From Ipomoea triloba (Eukaryota; Streptophyta; Magnoliopsida; Solanales; Convolvulaceae): a stretch of 64,000 bases of DNA. The position numbers and the translations under genes were made by a program. The notes below the pieces were generated by a model. The model was not told the origin of the DNA. It saw only the letters and a program-made list of their open reading frames with translations, and ran no database searches. The stretch covers positions 2,273,710 to 2,337,709 of the forward strand of contig NC_044925.1 in the NCBI RefSeq assembly GCF_003576645.1. Direction: 5' to 3'. This document shows, in pieces, positions 33,201 to 44,670 of the stretch; position 1 is the first letter of the stretch; every line of letters begins with the position of its first letter.

Positions 33201-36200
33201 TGATTCATTTTCTCCAAAAGCAAGTCTATTTGATCAACAGTTTCAAGTGTAACAGCAGCTGTTATCTGAGCATCTTCACCTGCATTTTCAGAATGTGTTT
33301 CTAAATTTTCATCACCATTATACTTCTGTGGGGTAGTTTCCAATGTGTCTATCATTCTATCCAAAGTACTGGAAGATGGATAGGGACAAGTTTGTTTCTG
33401 AGAGAAATTGCTTCCAGTTTCATTAGATGCAACCAAAATGTTATCATCTTGGGAAGCAAACTCAGTAGTATCTTTCTGATTCTTCCTCTCCAATTGCATA
33501 TCTATTTGCTCAACAGAGTCAAGAGTAACAGCAGCTGTTATCTTAGCATCTGGACATACATTTGCAGAATGTGTTTCTACATTCTCAACATCATCATACT
33601 TCTGAGGGGTAGTTTCCAATGTGTCCATCTTTCTATGCAATGTACTGAAAGATGGACTGGGACATGTTTGGTTCTGAGAGAAATCACTTCCACTTTCATC
33701 AGATACAACCCAAATCTTTTCATCTGGGGAAGCAAAATCAATACCATTGTCCTGATTCATCTGTGATGGGGAAAATAAGGATTCTTTGGATGCCAGCTCA
33801 AAAGGTCTTGCATTATCATCCCGAGTAACAGAATATAAAATGTAGGCACTGTGGTCCTCTGATAAGCCATTCCCAATATCAACACATGCATCACCATTGT
33901 TTTTATCAGGAATATCATAATCAAGGGAACCATTGGAATGTAATGGAGCAGAGAATGACAGTCTAGACTCATCCTCTTCAGGTTGTGTCTTTCCATTCCA
34001 TGTGGCACTATTGTGTTCCTCTGAATAGCCATTACTAATATCACCATATACATCACATTTTTCATCAGGATGAGCAGAATCAAGGGAACCATTGGAGTAC
34101 ATCTGTAATGAATTAGAGAATGACTGTCTAGAATCATCCTCTTCAGGTTGTCCCTGCTTATTCCATGTGGCATGAGATGATAAATGGTCACTTTGCTCTT
34201 GTGATAAACTAATACTGACACTATTATCACCACTTTTCTCATCAAAAGAGCAGTAGTCTAAGGAATCATCATGGTGACTCTTTAACAGAGATGACATCTC
34301 CTTAGCTTTGTCTTCATCAGGGTGCATCAAAGAACTTGGGCAGGAAACACCTTCTGCACATGCAGATCCATATATAGAATCAAAAGAATGTGACAGCTCC
34401 TTAAGGTCAGACTTTAACATGGCTTCACCATTAGTTGATATTCTCTGGGAAGGGGAAGTTTGTCCATCAAACTTCCGTGATTCCATTCTGCAAATTTAAG
34501 AAGGAAACATCAATATTTCTTTCTCCCTCAGCAACAAAAGCTTCCCAAAAATAAGAAAGAAAGAAAAAGAAAATGACAACAGCAACAACAATAAAAGAAA
34601 AACCCCTCAAAACTCCTAAAAGAAATTTGTTGAAGTCACGTAAGACAATGGACATACCTGCTACTATAATTGGATAATGATGATGCACCACGTGATACTT
34701 CTCTGTTCTTTTGCCACGATCTCTTTTTCTGGTCAATGTCATAACTCATTTAGAGCACAATTTCATAAACATCACAAGAATCAAAAACCAAGTTTACTAC
34801 ATGTCATAAACTCAAAGTGTAGAGTGGCATTAAACTAGAGAAAAAGGTATTTCTTTAAAGTTTGTATACACAATCAGATATCTATCATTTATTATATGCA
34901 CTATTTATGAAGTATGGGGATATCATTAAACAAATGTAATGGGTACTTCCTTACAGGTTGCATACACACTTGGATAACTAGTTTTTAAGGCTTACCTTAT
35001 TGGGATAGCTTAATTTACTGTATATTTATTTGCTTTTATCCGTTCTTTCTATAATTTTTTCATATTATAGATATAGGATTAAATTGTTCATATACCCCAC
35101 TGTTCCTAAAAAAAATTTTAGTAAGTCAGAAATATTTTTGAGGCATGATACATTAACAAGTAAAAATCATTAAGCCGTTAAAACTTAGTAGGGAATATCT
35201 GAATACATACCTTAATTTTTCGACCTTTCTTATCTTTTAGGACTTTCTCAAGATATGCTTCATCAGAACCAGCAGATGCTCTCTTAAAGAAAGTTGGATC
35301 AGAGTACCTTTTTAAGCAAGATCCAGGACCACCAGCATCAAATCTGAAAGACAAAGCATAATAAATAGTTGTGCTAAATATCCATCAAGCACAAAAAGAA
35401 GTGAAACTATATCTTATAAATTTCAAAATTCCCATACTTATCTAGCAGGTGCAAGCGTGGGGGCCCATGGCATTCTTCATAGGAATCCATAATGAACCTG
35501 GGCAAGTCACTGTATATAAAATGGTTTTCTTCACAATGAATACGAGTATGCCAATTGGAACCTGCAAACCAACTGCATTCTGTAAGGAGTTTGAAAACCC
35601 AGGAAAATAATGTGTTGCTTCAATTTTCAAGGGTAAAAAATGCAATCAGGATAAGTGCAACGAAATTCAGGATTTCAAGATTAAAAAACATGAAAGCTTA
35701 GAGCCTCATGATCATTCTTTCCCAGATTGTTCAATAGGGTGGTGGTGGGATGGATCACAATAGTTGGAATAGGAGAAAAATGCATCCTACCAGAACTGTA
35801 GGAAAAGTTTATTGAACTGAAATAATGAGCTTGCAAGCAAGATGGGGGATGAATTTGGAAATGACTCCAGAAACTATTAAAGATGTGTAAATCAGTTAGA
35901 AGTATATTTAGCCCTATAGAGTTTGCAACTAACAGTAAGAGTAACAAGTTATTTTTTTGGGTACATAGTGATGAGTGAAAACTGTAACAAAAACATTGAA
36001 AGGGAAGAATTCAATTAGGTTTCGTTTAAATCTGTTTAGTCTGTTGGTAATTTGGATGATCAAGTCATCAAGGAGTCTTAGGAACAAAATAGTTGAGCAA
36101 TGAGTCCTACCAGTTGTGTAAGCAAAATGCAAGTGACTTTGTTGCGCTAGTATTGATTTCTCAAGTGAAGGAAGTGCAGTTTCAATACGTTGCACACGAG

Positions 36201-37531
36201 CCATCAGCTTATGGCTTCTAGAGGATGTAATTGTAACTTGCTCCTGCAAACCATGAAAGACCTCTGCTGCAAATCTACACGTTGAGAAGGTCCATGAAAT
36301 CTACTTTTAGAATCTATCATGAAGACTTTACAAGCAATATACTCAACTCATTCACAACAAAGATAAAATGATTTTAACAAAAAGAAGTTGTTAGATGCAT
36401 CTCTAACCCAGTTCAATACTCTGTCTCAAAGTAGAGGACAAATATTAATCCCATTGCAGCAGGAATAATTAAATTCATTCTATTCTTTTCCCTCTTTGTA
36501 CAGTTTATGCACAATTTTTTCACTCTCTCTTTTAGCAACACCATGGCATATAGTCCTCCTATTTGACAAGTGTATAGCAGTTCAAATTCACAGTACAAGC
36601 CTTCCCAAACCCCCATCCCCACCCCAACCGAAAATGTATATAAATGAATAAAGAAAAAGCCAAAGAATTTGCATCAATACATCTCAAAAAGAAAGTGCAG
36701 GGAATAAAACCTGTTTGCTAGTTAAATCACACAGGTTTTTGGAGCAAATTGCTCTTACCACATGCAATCAAGATTACAAACCAATCTAAAACCTAGGTGT
36801 CATTTACAAATTCTATACACCCTGGAAGGAATAAAAAGAGGGGAAGAGAAATGAAAAAGCAAAAACTTCCAAAGAACTATACTTGACTAGGTTTTGCAAT
36901 TACTTGGTAAGGTAGAGAAACTGACTAGAAAGAATAGGGGGAGAAAAGAGGGAAAAGAGACATGAGAATTGAGAATCCAACTTGGAAGTACAAGAAGAGA
37001 AAAAGCACCTAGGTTTGCAAATTTTCCAGTTCGTGCAATTCTTTACCTACTGCAGAGTACATCCTAAATCTCATTTTTCTTAATATTGCAGTAAATCACT
37101 TTCAGTACTACCTACACCTCTTCCATAACAAATTACTCACATTTATAACACTCAATTAAACGAATCTAAATCCGGAGTAAAATTCCCAATTCATCTAAAC
37201 AGTCCCAAACTTCCAATGTAGCTTTCACATTACAGTGCCAAATAAAATACTCACTTGAAATGTTTACTTAATTCCAGTACCGAAATCACTAAACTCTCCA
37301 ATTCCATAAAATTCAAACAAAATTGAAAAAAACAGTGAGCAAGTGAGCTGAGAATTGAAGCGCGGAAACAACATACTCAGCAAGATCGCCGAGCTGGCGC
37401 AAGATGCCGACGAGTCCAGAGACGGCGACGCCGTCGAGCACCGCCTTCGGATCCTCCTTGTCGGCCTCCCTGTACAGCTCCGTCGCCCCCAGCGAGAACT
37501 CATTCCTCACGCCAACTCTCACCAGCGGCAT
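30217..37531 (-). CDS. SCAR2: SCAR/WAVE complex subunit (SCAR2-like), nine exons
   Basis: Subunit of the WAVE regulatory complex, which activates ARP2/3 to nucleate branched actin at the cell cortex (trichome and pavement-cell shape in Arabidopsis). Exons on the minus strand: 37531-37377, 36274-36111, 35561-35438, 35343-35211, 34728-34658, 34487-30905, 30809-30705, 30509-30408, 30261-30217. All introns are GT-AG, phases fit, total 4482 nt = 1493 residues. Residues 1-192 are the SCAR homology domain (MPLVR start, [42 protein letters not shown]), ending in a basic stretch (KKGRKIKKKRSWQK). The WH2-like part is [18 protein letters not shown], followed by [14 protein letters not shown] and the acidic tail GEDDNWSDT. 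The conserved [15 protein letters not shown] lies in exon 6. Arabidopsis SCAR2 is of similar size; SCAR4 is the alternative. An in-frame ATG five codons upstream (37546) exists; MPLVR is the family start. Confidence 0.95.
32927..33736 (-). repeat. Three in-frame 276-bp tandem repeats in SCAR exon 6
   Basis: Units start at 33736, 33460 and 33184, exactly 276 bp (92 codons) apart. Each begins FAS(P/Q)D(E/D) and carries [14 protein letters not shown], [12 protein letters not shown], ENLETHS and ITAAVT motifs. The units have diverged by many substitutions but keep length and frame. The third runs into the conserved DNFVDAL region. Confidence 0.9.
33842..34171 (-). repeat. Two in-frame repeats of about 55 codons in SCAR exon 6
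   Basis: Each unit has ATWN, QPEED(D/E)SR, S-NGSLD and a NG-SE(E/D)H motif. A more degenerate third unit seems to precede them (from about 34260). They are a different repeat from the 92-codon one. Confidence 0.8.
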
Positions 37532-37866
37532 CTCTCCAGTCTTCACCCCCTAGATTTCTACGCACCTACTGCCAACGCAATGCGATGAATAAAGACGCAT
37601 AAACACAGTATTGACAAAAAGGAGTGTAATAAATGAAGGAATTTGGAGGCTATGGAAGTGGAGATTAGTTGAGGATTGAGGCAGCTTAGCTGACAAGAGA
37701 GGGACAGATATACAGAGAGAGAGAGAGAGAGGTGATGCGTATGGGAGTTTTAGAGAGAAAAAATGCAGAGAGCAGTGTAGAGAGGGAGCTAAGAGAGAAA
37801 GAAGAAGGCATTGCCAACTCTTCAAGCCATTCTTATTGGGAGAGGGGGGGGGGGGGGTTCTAATTT
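37532..37866 (-). promoter_or_regulatory. SCAR 5' leader region with CT tract, cut by N gap
   Basis: On the gene strand CT-rich DNA (GA runs at 37711-37733) lies 180-200 bp upstream of the ATG. The core promoter probably lies further upstream, in or beyond the gap. A G run (37842-37857) touches the gap. Confidence 0.4.
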
Positions 37867-38561
37867 NNNNNNNNNNNNNNNNNNNNNNNNNNNNNNNNNN
37901 NNNNNNNNNNNNNNNNNNNNNNNNNNNNNNNNNNNNNNNNNNNNNNNNNNNNNNNNNNNNNNNNNNNNNNNNNNNNNNNNNNNNNNNNNNNNNNNNNNNN
38001 NNNNNNNNNNNNNNNNNNNNNNNNNNNNNNNNNNNNNNNNNNNNNNNNNNNNNNNNNNNNNNNNNNNNNNNNNNNNNNNNNNNNNNNNNNNNNNNNNNNN
38101 NNNNNNNNNNNNNNNNNNNNNNNNNNNNNNNNNNNNNNNNNNNNNNNNNNNNNNNNNNNNNNNNNNNNNNNNNNNNNNNNNNNNNNNNNNNNNNNNNNNN
38201 NNNNNNNNNNNNNNNNNNNNNNNNNNNNNNNNNNNNNNNNNNNNNNNNNNNNNNNNNNNNNNNNNNNNNNNNNNNNNNNNNNNNNNNNNNNNNNNNNNNN
38301 NNNNNNNNNNNNNNNNNNNNNNNNNNNNNNNNNNNNNNNNNNNNNNNNNNNNNNNNNNNNNNNNNNNNNNNNNNNNNNNNNNNNNNNNNNNNNNNNNNNN
38401 NNNNNNNNNNNNNNNNNNNNNNNNNNNNNNNNNNNNNNNNNNNNNNNNNNNNNNNNNNNNNNNNNNNNNNNNNNNNNNNNNNNNNNNNNNNNNNNNNNNN
38501 NNNNNNNNNNNNNNNNNNNNNNNNNNNNNNNNNNNNNNNNNNNNNNNNNNNNNNNNNNNNN
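37867..38561. other. 695-bp N gap with matching flanks
   Basis: Both edges carry a G run followed by GGTTCTAATTT: 37842-37866 on the left and 38568-38597 on the right. The gap may therefore be much shorter than drawn, or the two edges may be the same place. Confidence 0.85.
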
Positions 38562-38759
38562 ATTTTTGGGGGGGGGGGGGGGGGGGGTTCTAATTTCTAT
38601 GATTAGTGATTGCAAATTTACAGGGGAGAGAGAGAGAGAGAAGACAGTGGTTGCGAAAAGACAAAGATATCCTTGTCGTTCGGAAAAAGTGACTCTTTTG
38701 TCCCGGAATTTGTGGGGTGGATATGAAATTACGAAAATAGCCTCCGAGGTTTTATTTTT

Positions 38760-39040
38760 TTTTACATATTTTTTTTTTCATACATTATTTGTATATTAAA
38801 TTTACATTATATAAAATAATATATATTCAATATTTAAATAATGTATTTTCCTTGAATATAATGTACATTTTTAATATACTAAAGATATATTATTTGTGTA
38901 TTGAATATACATTATACAAAATAATGTACTTTCAGTACTTAAATAATGTACTTTATGTACATAAATAATGTACGTAGTAATTTTTATTTGTGGTCCACAC
39001 AACTTGTGGACCATGATTCATAGAATAATGATTGCCCAAC
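38760..39040. repeat. Degenerate ATAATGTAC array ending in GGTCCACACAACTTGTGGACC
   Basis: Units such as AAATAATGTACTTTATGTAC and ATACATTATACAAAATAATG are followed by the inverted repeat GGTCCACA-CAAC-TTGTGGACC (38992-39011) and ATGATTCATAG. This is the clearest example of the array-plus-palindrome layout described in the findings. Confidence 0.55.
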
Positions 39041-40019
39041 GGTATATTGAGCATAGATCAATCCGCCGTTAAAGTTAGGTTGTATGCCTCCCATGAATAG
39101 TTCAATTGACATTTGGCTAGTAAAATTATAGATAAAGACACAATATTAAGTTTGATAATTATAGTGTAAGAGTTATATTTAATGTGGTAAGTTTGTAATG
39201 GATGTCAAACACGTACTAGTTCTTTTATCTCTCTACTGTTATATCGGCCGGAGTGTAGAGTCCTATTTCACATTCACGAGCAAGTTAGATCATATGTTGC
39301 AATTTACTAAACGAGTTGTTATTATAACTCGAATCAAAAGTAATTAAGCTACTAGATTTCTAATATCTTGATTAATTAAAAATGAAAATTATTAAAAACG
39401 TAAAATTATTAACCAAATTAAAGAAGTTTAGTCACTGATTGATTAACCGATTTTTTTTTGTTTAATTGGTTAATTATGTTTTAACTAAAATATGCACACT
39501 CACCAAGCATCTTGTGTTTAATTGACTCTTTGTTCTACTATTGATAGAGTAATTGTTAATTGTAAATGTAAATTATAAAAATATATTGATCTTAATGTAT
39601 AAATTTTATTCTTTTAATTATTCAGAAGAGTCGTCATCTTCAAAATTTAATATTAAAAACTGAATTTTATAATAGGACAAATTAAAATTTCTACTTTTAG
39701 CAGTTGGATAGTCTATTATGGAGTATAATTTATTTTACTAATTTGATATATAAAGACAAAATTATAATGGAAGAAACAATACAAGTCTTGTCATGAGAGA
39801 GAAAGTAAATTACTAAGAATTAAACCTAAGAAAGCAACATCAATGTCGAATATAATCAAGAAAAAAAAATTATGTTGTATTTGTGTAAATTAACTTTAAC
39901 CATACGTAACATGAACATGAGTACATACGATGTTATCTTTCACTCCAAATAATTTTAGTTTTTATAATATATTCACCCTCCTAATTGAATAACAAGAGTA
40001 AATTATAAAGCCTTCAAAT
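39041..40019. other. Intergenic, nothing recognised
   Basis: AT-rich sequence without coding or element signals. Confidence 0.5.
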
Positions 40020-40160
40020 AAATTGTCAAATTAATAGAAGCATAATTCTCGTACCTAAAGGTTATGAGTTTAATTCTTGCTATACTCTTTTGATTAAGCC
40101 TCTCAAGTCTCATACATAATTTTCTTAGTGTGATTCACCTCTTCTGTGCGAAATTAAATG
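40020..40160 (+). mobile_element. Worn SINE-like repeat (third family)
   Basis: TTCTCGTACCTAAAGG followed by TTATGAGTTTAATTCTTGC (a worn B box) has the same layout as 43370-43600 and 47165-47250. The ends are not defined. Confidence 0.35.
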
Positions 40161-40427
40161 ACAATTTTTTAAATCTTCAATATATCATTAACACATGCAA
40201 ACAATAAATTTTTTAAATAATATTTTTCAACCGAAAGAGGATATTAAAATTATAAAATTACTAAATTATCTTAGGAATTAACATTAATTTAATAAAAATT
40301 GTAATAGATTCAAACCTAAATATAAATATCACTAAAGCCGTGAGGGTGGTAGAGCGGGTACAGTGGAGCATAGGTAGTAGAGTGGGTGGAACATCATTCT
40401 CATACATGGATGGTTACGTGTTCGATT

Positions 40428-41300
40428 ATTGTCACCATCTCTCTCTGTCGTTGAACCTGTACCTGTACTATTGACTCTGTCACCATCTCTCTCTGTCTGT
40501 CGTTGAACCTGTACTATTGACTCTGTCACCATCTCTCTCTGTCGTTGAACCTGTACCTGTACTATTGACTCTGTCACCATCTCTCTGTCGTTGAACCTGT
40601 ACTATTGACTCTGTCACCATCTCCCTCTGTCACCATCTCTCTCTGTCGTTGAACCTGTAACCTGTACTATTGACTCTGTCACCATCTCTCGCTGTCGTTG
40701 AACCTGTACCTGTACTATTGACTCTGTCACCATCTCTCTCTGTCGTTGAACCTGTACTATTGACTCTGACTCTGTCACCATCTCCCTCTGTCACCATCTC
40801 TCTCTGTCGTTGAACCTGTACTATTGACTCTGTCACCATCTCTCGCAACCATCTCTCTCTGTCGTTGAACCTGTACTATTGACTCTGTCACCATCTCTCG
40901 CTGTCGTTGAAGCTGTACCTGTACTATTGACTCTGTCACCATCTCTCTCTGTCGTTGAACCTGTACTATTGACTCTGACTCTGTCACCATCTCCCTCTGT
41001 CACCATCTCTCTCTGTCGTTGAACCTGTACTATTGACTCTGTCACCATCTCTCGCTGTCGTTGAACCTGTACCTGTACTATTGACTCTGTCACCATCTCT
41101 CTCTGTCGTTGAACCTGTACTATTGACTCTGTCACCATCTCTCTCTGTCGTTGAACCTGTACTATTGACTCTGTCACCATCTCTCTCTGTCGTTGAACCT
41201 GTACTATTGACTCTGTCACCATCTCTCTCTGTCGTTGAACCTGTACTATTGACTCTGTCACCATCTCTCTCTGTCGTTGAACCTGTACTATTGACTCTGT
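40428..41300. repeat. 42-bp minisatellite, about 20 units
   Basis: The unit contains TCGTTGAACCTGTACTATTG, then ACTCTGTCACCATCTCTCTCTG. Variants have a 6-bp insertion (ACCTGT doubled) or an extra GACTCT or TCACCATCTCCCTCTG. The right-hand six units are nearly perfect; the left part is more variable. Since 42 and 6 are multiples of 3, the array is open over long stretches on both strands. It directly abuts the tail of a SINE. Confidence 0.95.
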
Positions 41301-41445
41301 CAAAATGTAGTATCTGTTCATAGTTACTTTCTCAACCTATTGAAGCACAACGAGTGACTCCACTGAGGCTCGAACCCACTTCCATCATCCATGTGGGAGT
41401 GTTAATCGGGACACCGGATGCCACTTGACCACAAGGTCTTTGGCA
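41301..41445 (-). mobile_element. SINE S1, near full length
   Basis: On the minus strand: TGCCAAAGACCTTGTGGTC, AAGTGGCATCCGGTGTCCCG, then GTGGGTTCGAGCCTCAGTGG (intact B box), GTTGAGAAAGTAACTATGAAC and AGATACTACATTTTG. Its 3' end runs into the minisatellite. Confidence 0.8.
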
Positions 41446-42049
41446 ATTGAGTCCTTATTATCAACTCGAGTTTGAAATTTATGAGATACATACAATACAA
41501 ATTTATTACATACTTCAATTATGATTTGCAATTTTAGGTAGGTAGGTGAGAGTTAATTCATTCAATTCCCATATTTGTGTTAGAGCATCTCTTTCTGGTT
41601 TTGTACACATGCTATGTCTCTAAGTTTTTCATGAAATAAAAGGAAAATTATTAAATGATAATACAACAAAATGTACGAGCAAAGTAAAGGACAAGGTACA
41701 TGTAAAGTGAACCACCACATCCATTAAATAATGAAAGAATGAGACAATAAAATTTTGTAATTTTAGATGTTGTCCAAGTATATATATATTTGAGGTGGAA
41801 GCATAAAAGCAAGATATCGTGTATTATGAGCAAATCGTTAACAGTGTAATTCCATCATTTTGCAGGGAAAGAGGGTGGTAGGGTGGGTGGGGGTGGGTAA
41901 GGGTGAACAACAAAAAGGACTTATACTTTTTTTTTTTTTAAATAAAGTTTTGCTTATGTAATTTCTTAAATTCGTTTTTATTATAGTTACCAATTTAAAA
42001 TAATATATATTGTCCGGATCATGTGCGGAGGTAATTTTTCGTGCGGAAG
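41446..42049. other. Intergenic, nothing recognised
   Basis: AT-rich; no supportable feature. Confidence 0.5.
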
Positions 42050-42315
42050 CACAAATAACACAAAAAGACGCATCTTAAGGGTATAATTCACACACCAAAT
42101 CTTAAGCATTAAAATAACAACACTAAAATATCATTTTAAAATACTACAATTTCATTTTACGACCATGGTCCACAGTGTCGGCCATGGCCATGTTTGGCCA
42201 GGGCATGCGCAAAGGGCCCCCAAATTTTGGGGTCCCAAATATTACGGAGTATATATGTACAGACATAGTATGGTGGTTGTGCGGTTGTGCGGTTGTGCCC
42301 CCAAATTTTGGGGAC
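42050..42315. repeat. Palindrome-rich block with CCATGGTCCACAG module
   Basis: GACGCATCTTAAGGGTATAA echoes the AAGGTGCGT arrays in reverse. ACGACCATGGTCCACAGTG follows, then GGCCATGGCCATGTTTGGCC. Two copies of GCCCCCAAATTTTGGGG (about 42217 and 42297) enclose CGGAGTATATATG and three GTGCGGTT units. Confidence 0.5.
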
Positions 42316-42789
42316 ACTTTTATTTTTAAAAAAAAGTTATTGTATATTTATGTTTTATATATTAATGTTGGCGTGACTTATGTATAAATAAATTAAGACG
42401 GTCTAAAATTCTAAAAAGTTTACATCCTAATTAATTTCTAAGGAGTTGATTTATGAATAGAGTTATAGTCCTATAACTTATAGGAATTGAGGTGGACCTA
42501 TTTGACTATTGTAAAATTATTATATATAAAGAGTGAAAAAATTACTCTTATTCCTATTATAATGCAATAAAATTACTCTTATTCATATTATAATGCATAC
42601 ACGCAAGATTTGTATTCAGTGTTGGAAAAATAACATAAAATGACAATTTAAGTGGCTATTTTTGGCAACACGGATGGTTGACAAATGGACAACATCAAGC
42701 AGCCTTTATTCTTGGCAACACACATGTCCTCCCACTACTTTGTTTCCAGCGCACTCCCATGCATAAGTGGATCGGACCCTCCTGCCCTT

Positions 42790-42875
42790 TAATACATAAG
42801 ATGCATGGTAGCTTGGTAGTTTGGAACTTGTGAAGCATGTTATGTTTAAGATTGTGGGTTGAAACCCTATGGTAG
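42790..42875 (+). other. tRNA-like sequence, probable SINE head
   Basis: ATGCATGGTAGCTTGGTAG resembles an A box and GTGGGTTGAAACCCTATGG a B box at tRNA-like spacing, between ATGCAT and GTAGCAT. No good anticodon stem forms, so I do not call a tRNA. Confidence 0.35.
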
Positions 42876-43369
42876 CATCTTTTATAATATTTTGTTTCAA
42901 GCTTCCTTCTTTCCTTAGCCCAATAGATTTTCATTATTTTTATTGGGCCAACACCTCACCCTTAAAGATGGACACCCCGCTTGGACAGTTGGGCCAAGAC
43001 TTTCCAAATAAAATGACATTTTTATTGGAAAAAAAAAAAGAGAAAATGCAATAACTTTTTTTTTTTAATTATTACAAACTTTGAATATGCAATGCACTGA
43101 TATGTTACCATGTAACAAACTTGAGTGCACAATTAGTTATTTGTTACTCCGTATAGTAATATATAACGATGCAATACAACTTTACATATAATTGAATGCA
43201 TAGCTAGCTTTGTAATGTTGTTCGTTGCACTTTCACGTACAGTTTTCACTTCTCATAAGAAGCACAATTCACACTTTCACAACTAATTATCTCTGTGTGA
43301 ATTTGTGTAACGCAACACAACTTCAATCCACTTTCACAAGATCATTAATTAATAGCACTATTAATAAAG

Positions 43370-43600
43370 TTGGGGTAACCCAACCAAGTCGGTCATATGT
43401 ACTATTCGCTTGATAACTAAAAGTTTTAAGTTTGGCTCCTTCTACTAGAGTGATTTATTGATCTTCTTGAGTTGACTTGATCAGTTATAGGTAACCTATG
43501 CCAGTTTTTGTCATTATGGTTTTTTACCGATTAGAATCAGGAGGTAAAATTTACCTAATACGTACATGTCCTTGGATAATGACGAGTTAATTTTGATTAT
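43370..43600 (+). mobile_element. SINE-like repeat (third family)
   Basis: GGGGTAACCCAACCAAGTCGG, then TCGCTTGATAACTAAAAG, TTTTAAGTTTGGCTCCTTC (worn B box) and TTGAGTTGACTTGATCAG. Related sequence occurs at 47165-47250 (GGCAACTCAATCGAATTAATC... AATTTGATTCTTC). Confidence 0.45.
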
Positions 43601-44634
43601 TAAAAAAATGCAAATACCATGAAATCACATCACGCAATCCAAGATCCAGTAATTATTTATTGGTCATTTTCAAGACAAGCCAGATCTACGTTATCTAAAT
43701 GCCAATAGAAAAACTAATTGAGTTGACTGAAGAACCCAAGTCTATTGGCTTCTTGTTTATTTGACTTCATTTAGCCGTTCGGAATCTCACTTAGCTCTAA
43801 CTTCAAAAACCATTTGTGTCCCCTAAACTAAACCCTAATTGCACTTAGTAAAATATATCTACTCTTTAATCAGTGCATTGACTAGGACTGGGCCCCATGT
43901 TTCTCTGAAAGGACAACGTTAAATTAATACATATCCTAATCCATGCAGACATTCAATTAATTGTTTTTCTTTCAAAAATCAAAAGGACTGCCTTTAGTTT
44001 AGCTGGATACAGTGACTAAAATGATGACAAGTTCCAATATTGCCCCGCCACTAACTATAACATTTTGACATTTTTCTTTAATGATTGATATTATAAAATT
44101 TTCATAGTTTAAGAAGTATAATGATTAAGTGTCCTTTAGTCACTAGTGAGAGATTGGACTGTTGCATGTTTATATGGAGTAGAATAATGGTATTTAATTT
44201 AATTTTGAGTAAAGTATTGAGTTTGCTATATATACCATTTCTCTTTAGTAAGAATTTAAATTGTAAAGCATAAAGATTCTCTCCGACTCTAAGTGTGATT
44301 TTTTCCTATTGGGATTATATTTCTAAATTTGAATCCAATATTTTTATATATAAATTTGTTTTATTGACTTATTCAAGGTGGATTTATTGTGACATTGTGA
44401 TAGGGCCAAATTAGAAACCAATCAAATGAGATTCAAATACAACAAAATTTAATACGAAACGGTTGGTCCATATAGTTAGGAAATACTGTAAGATAAAGAT
44501 ATATTCCTATTTTTGAGATTTTGTTAGGATTTCACTTCTAGATAGAAGTGACATGCCAGCTATATGATAGAAAAATCTTGAACAGTTTCCAAGATGAAAA
44601 GGAGTATGGCATGTAATAAAATCTTTAATAGTAA

Positions 44635-44636
<2 letters not shown>
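43601..44636. other. Intergenic, nothing recognised
   Basis: AT-rich; no supportable feature. Confidence 0.5.

Positions 44637-44670
<34 letters not shown>

Noticed and set aside
33053..33766. Plus-strand frames of 83 and 124 codons opposite SCAR exon 6
   Set aside because: Antisense shadows; their mutual similarity reflects the SCAR tandem repeats.
40428..41300. CRISPR-like array
   Set aside because: The repeats are directly tandem without unique spacers, and the genome is plant nuclear.
40833..41321. 162-codon repetitive minus-strand frame taken as a gene
   Set aside because: A by-product of the 42-bp unit; kept only as an observation.
42790..42875. Functional tRNA gene
   Set aside because: A and B boxes are recognisable but no acceptable anticodon stem or acceptor pairing forms.
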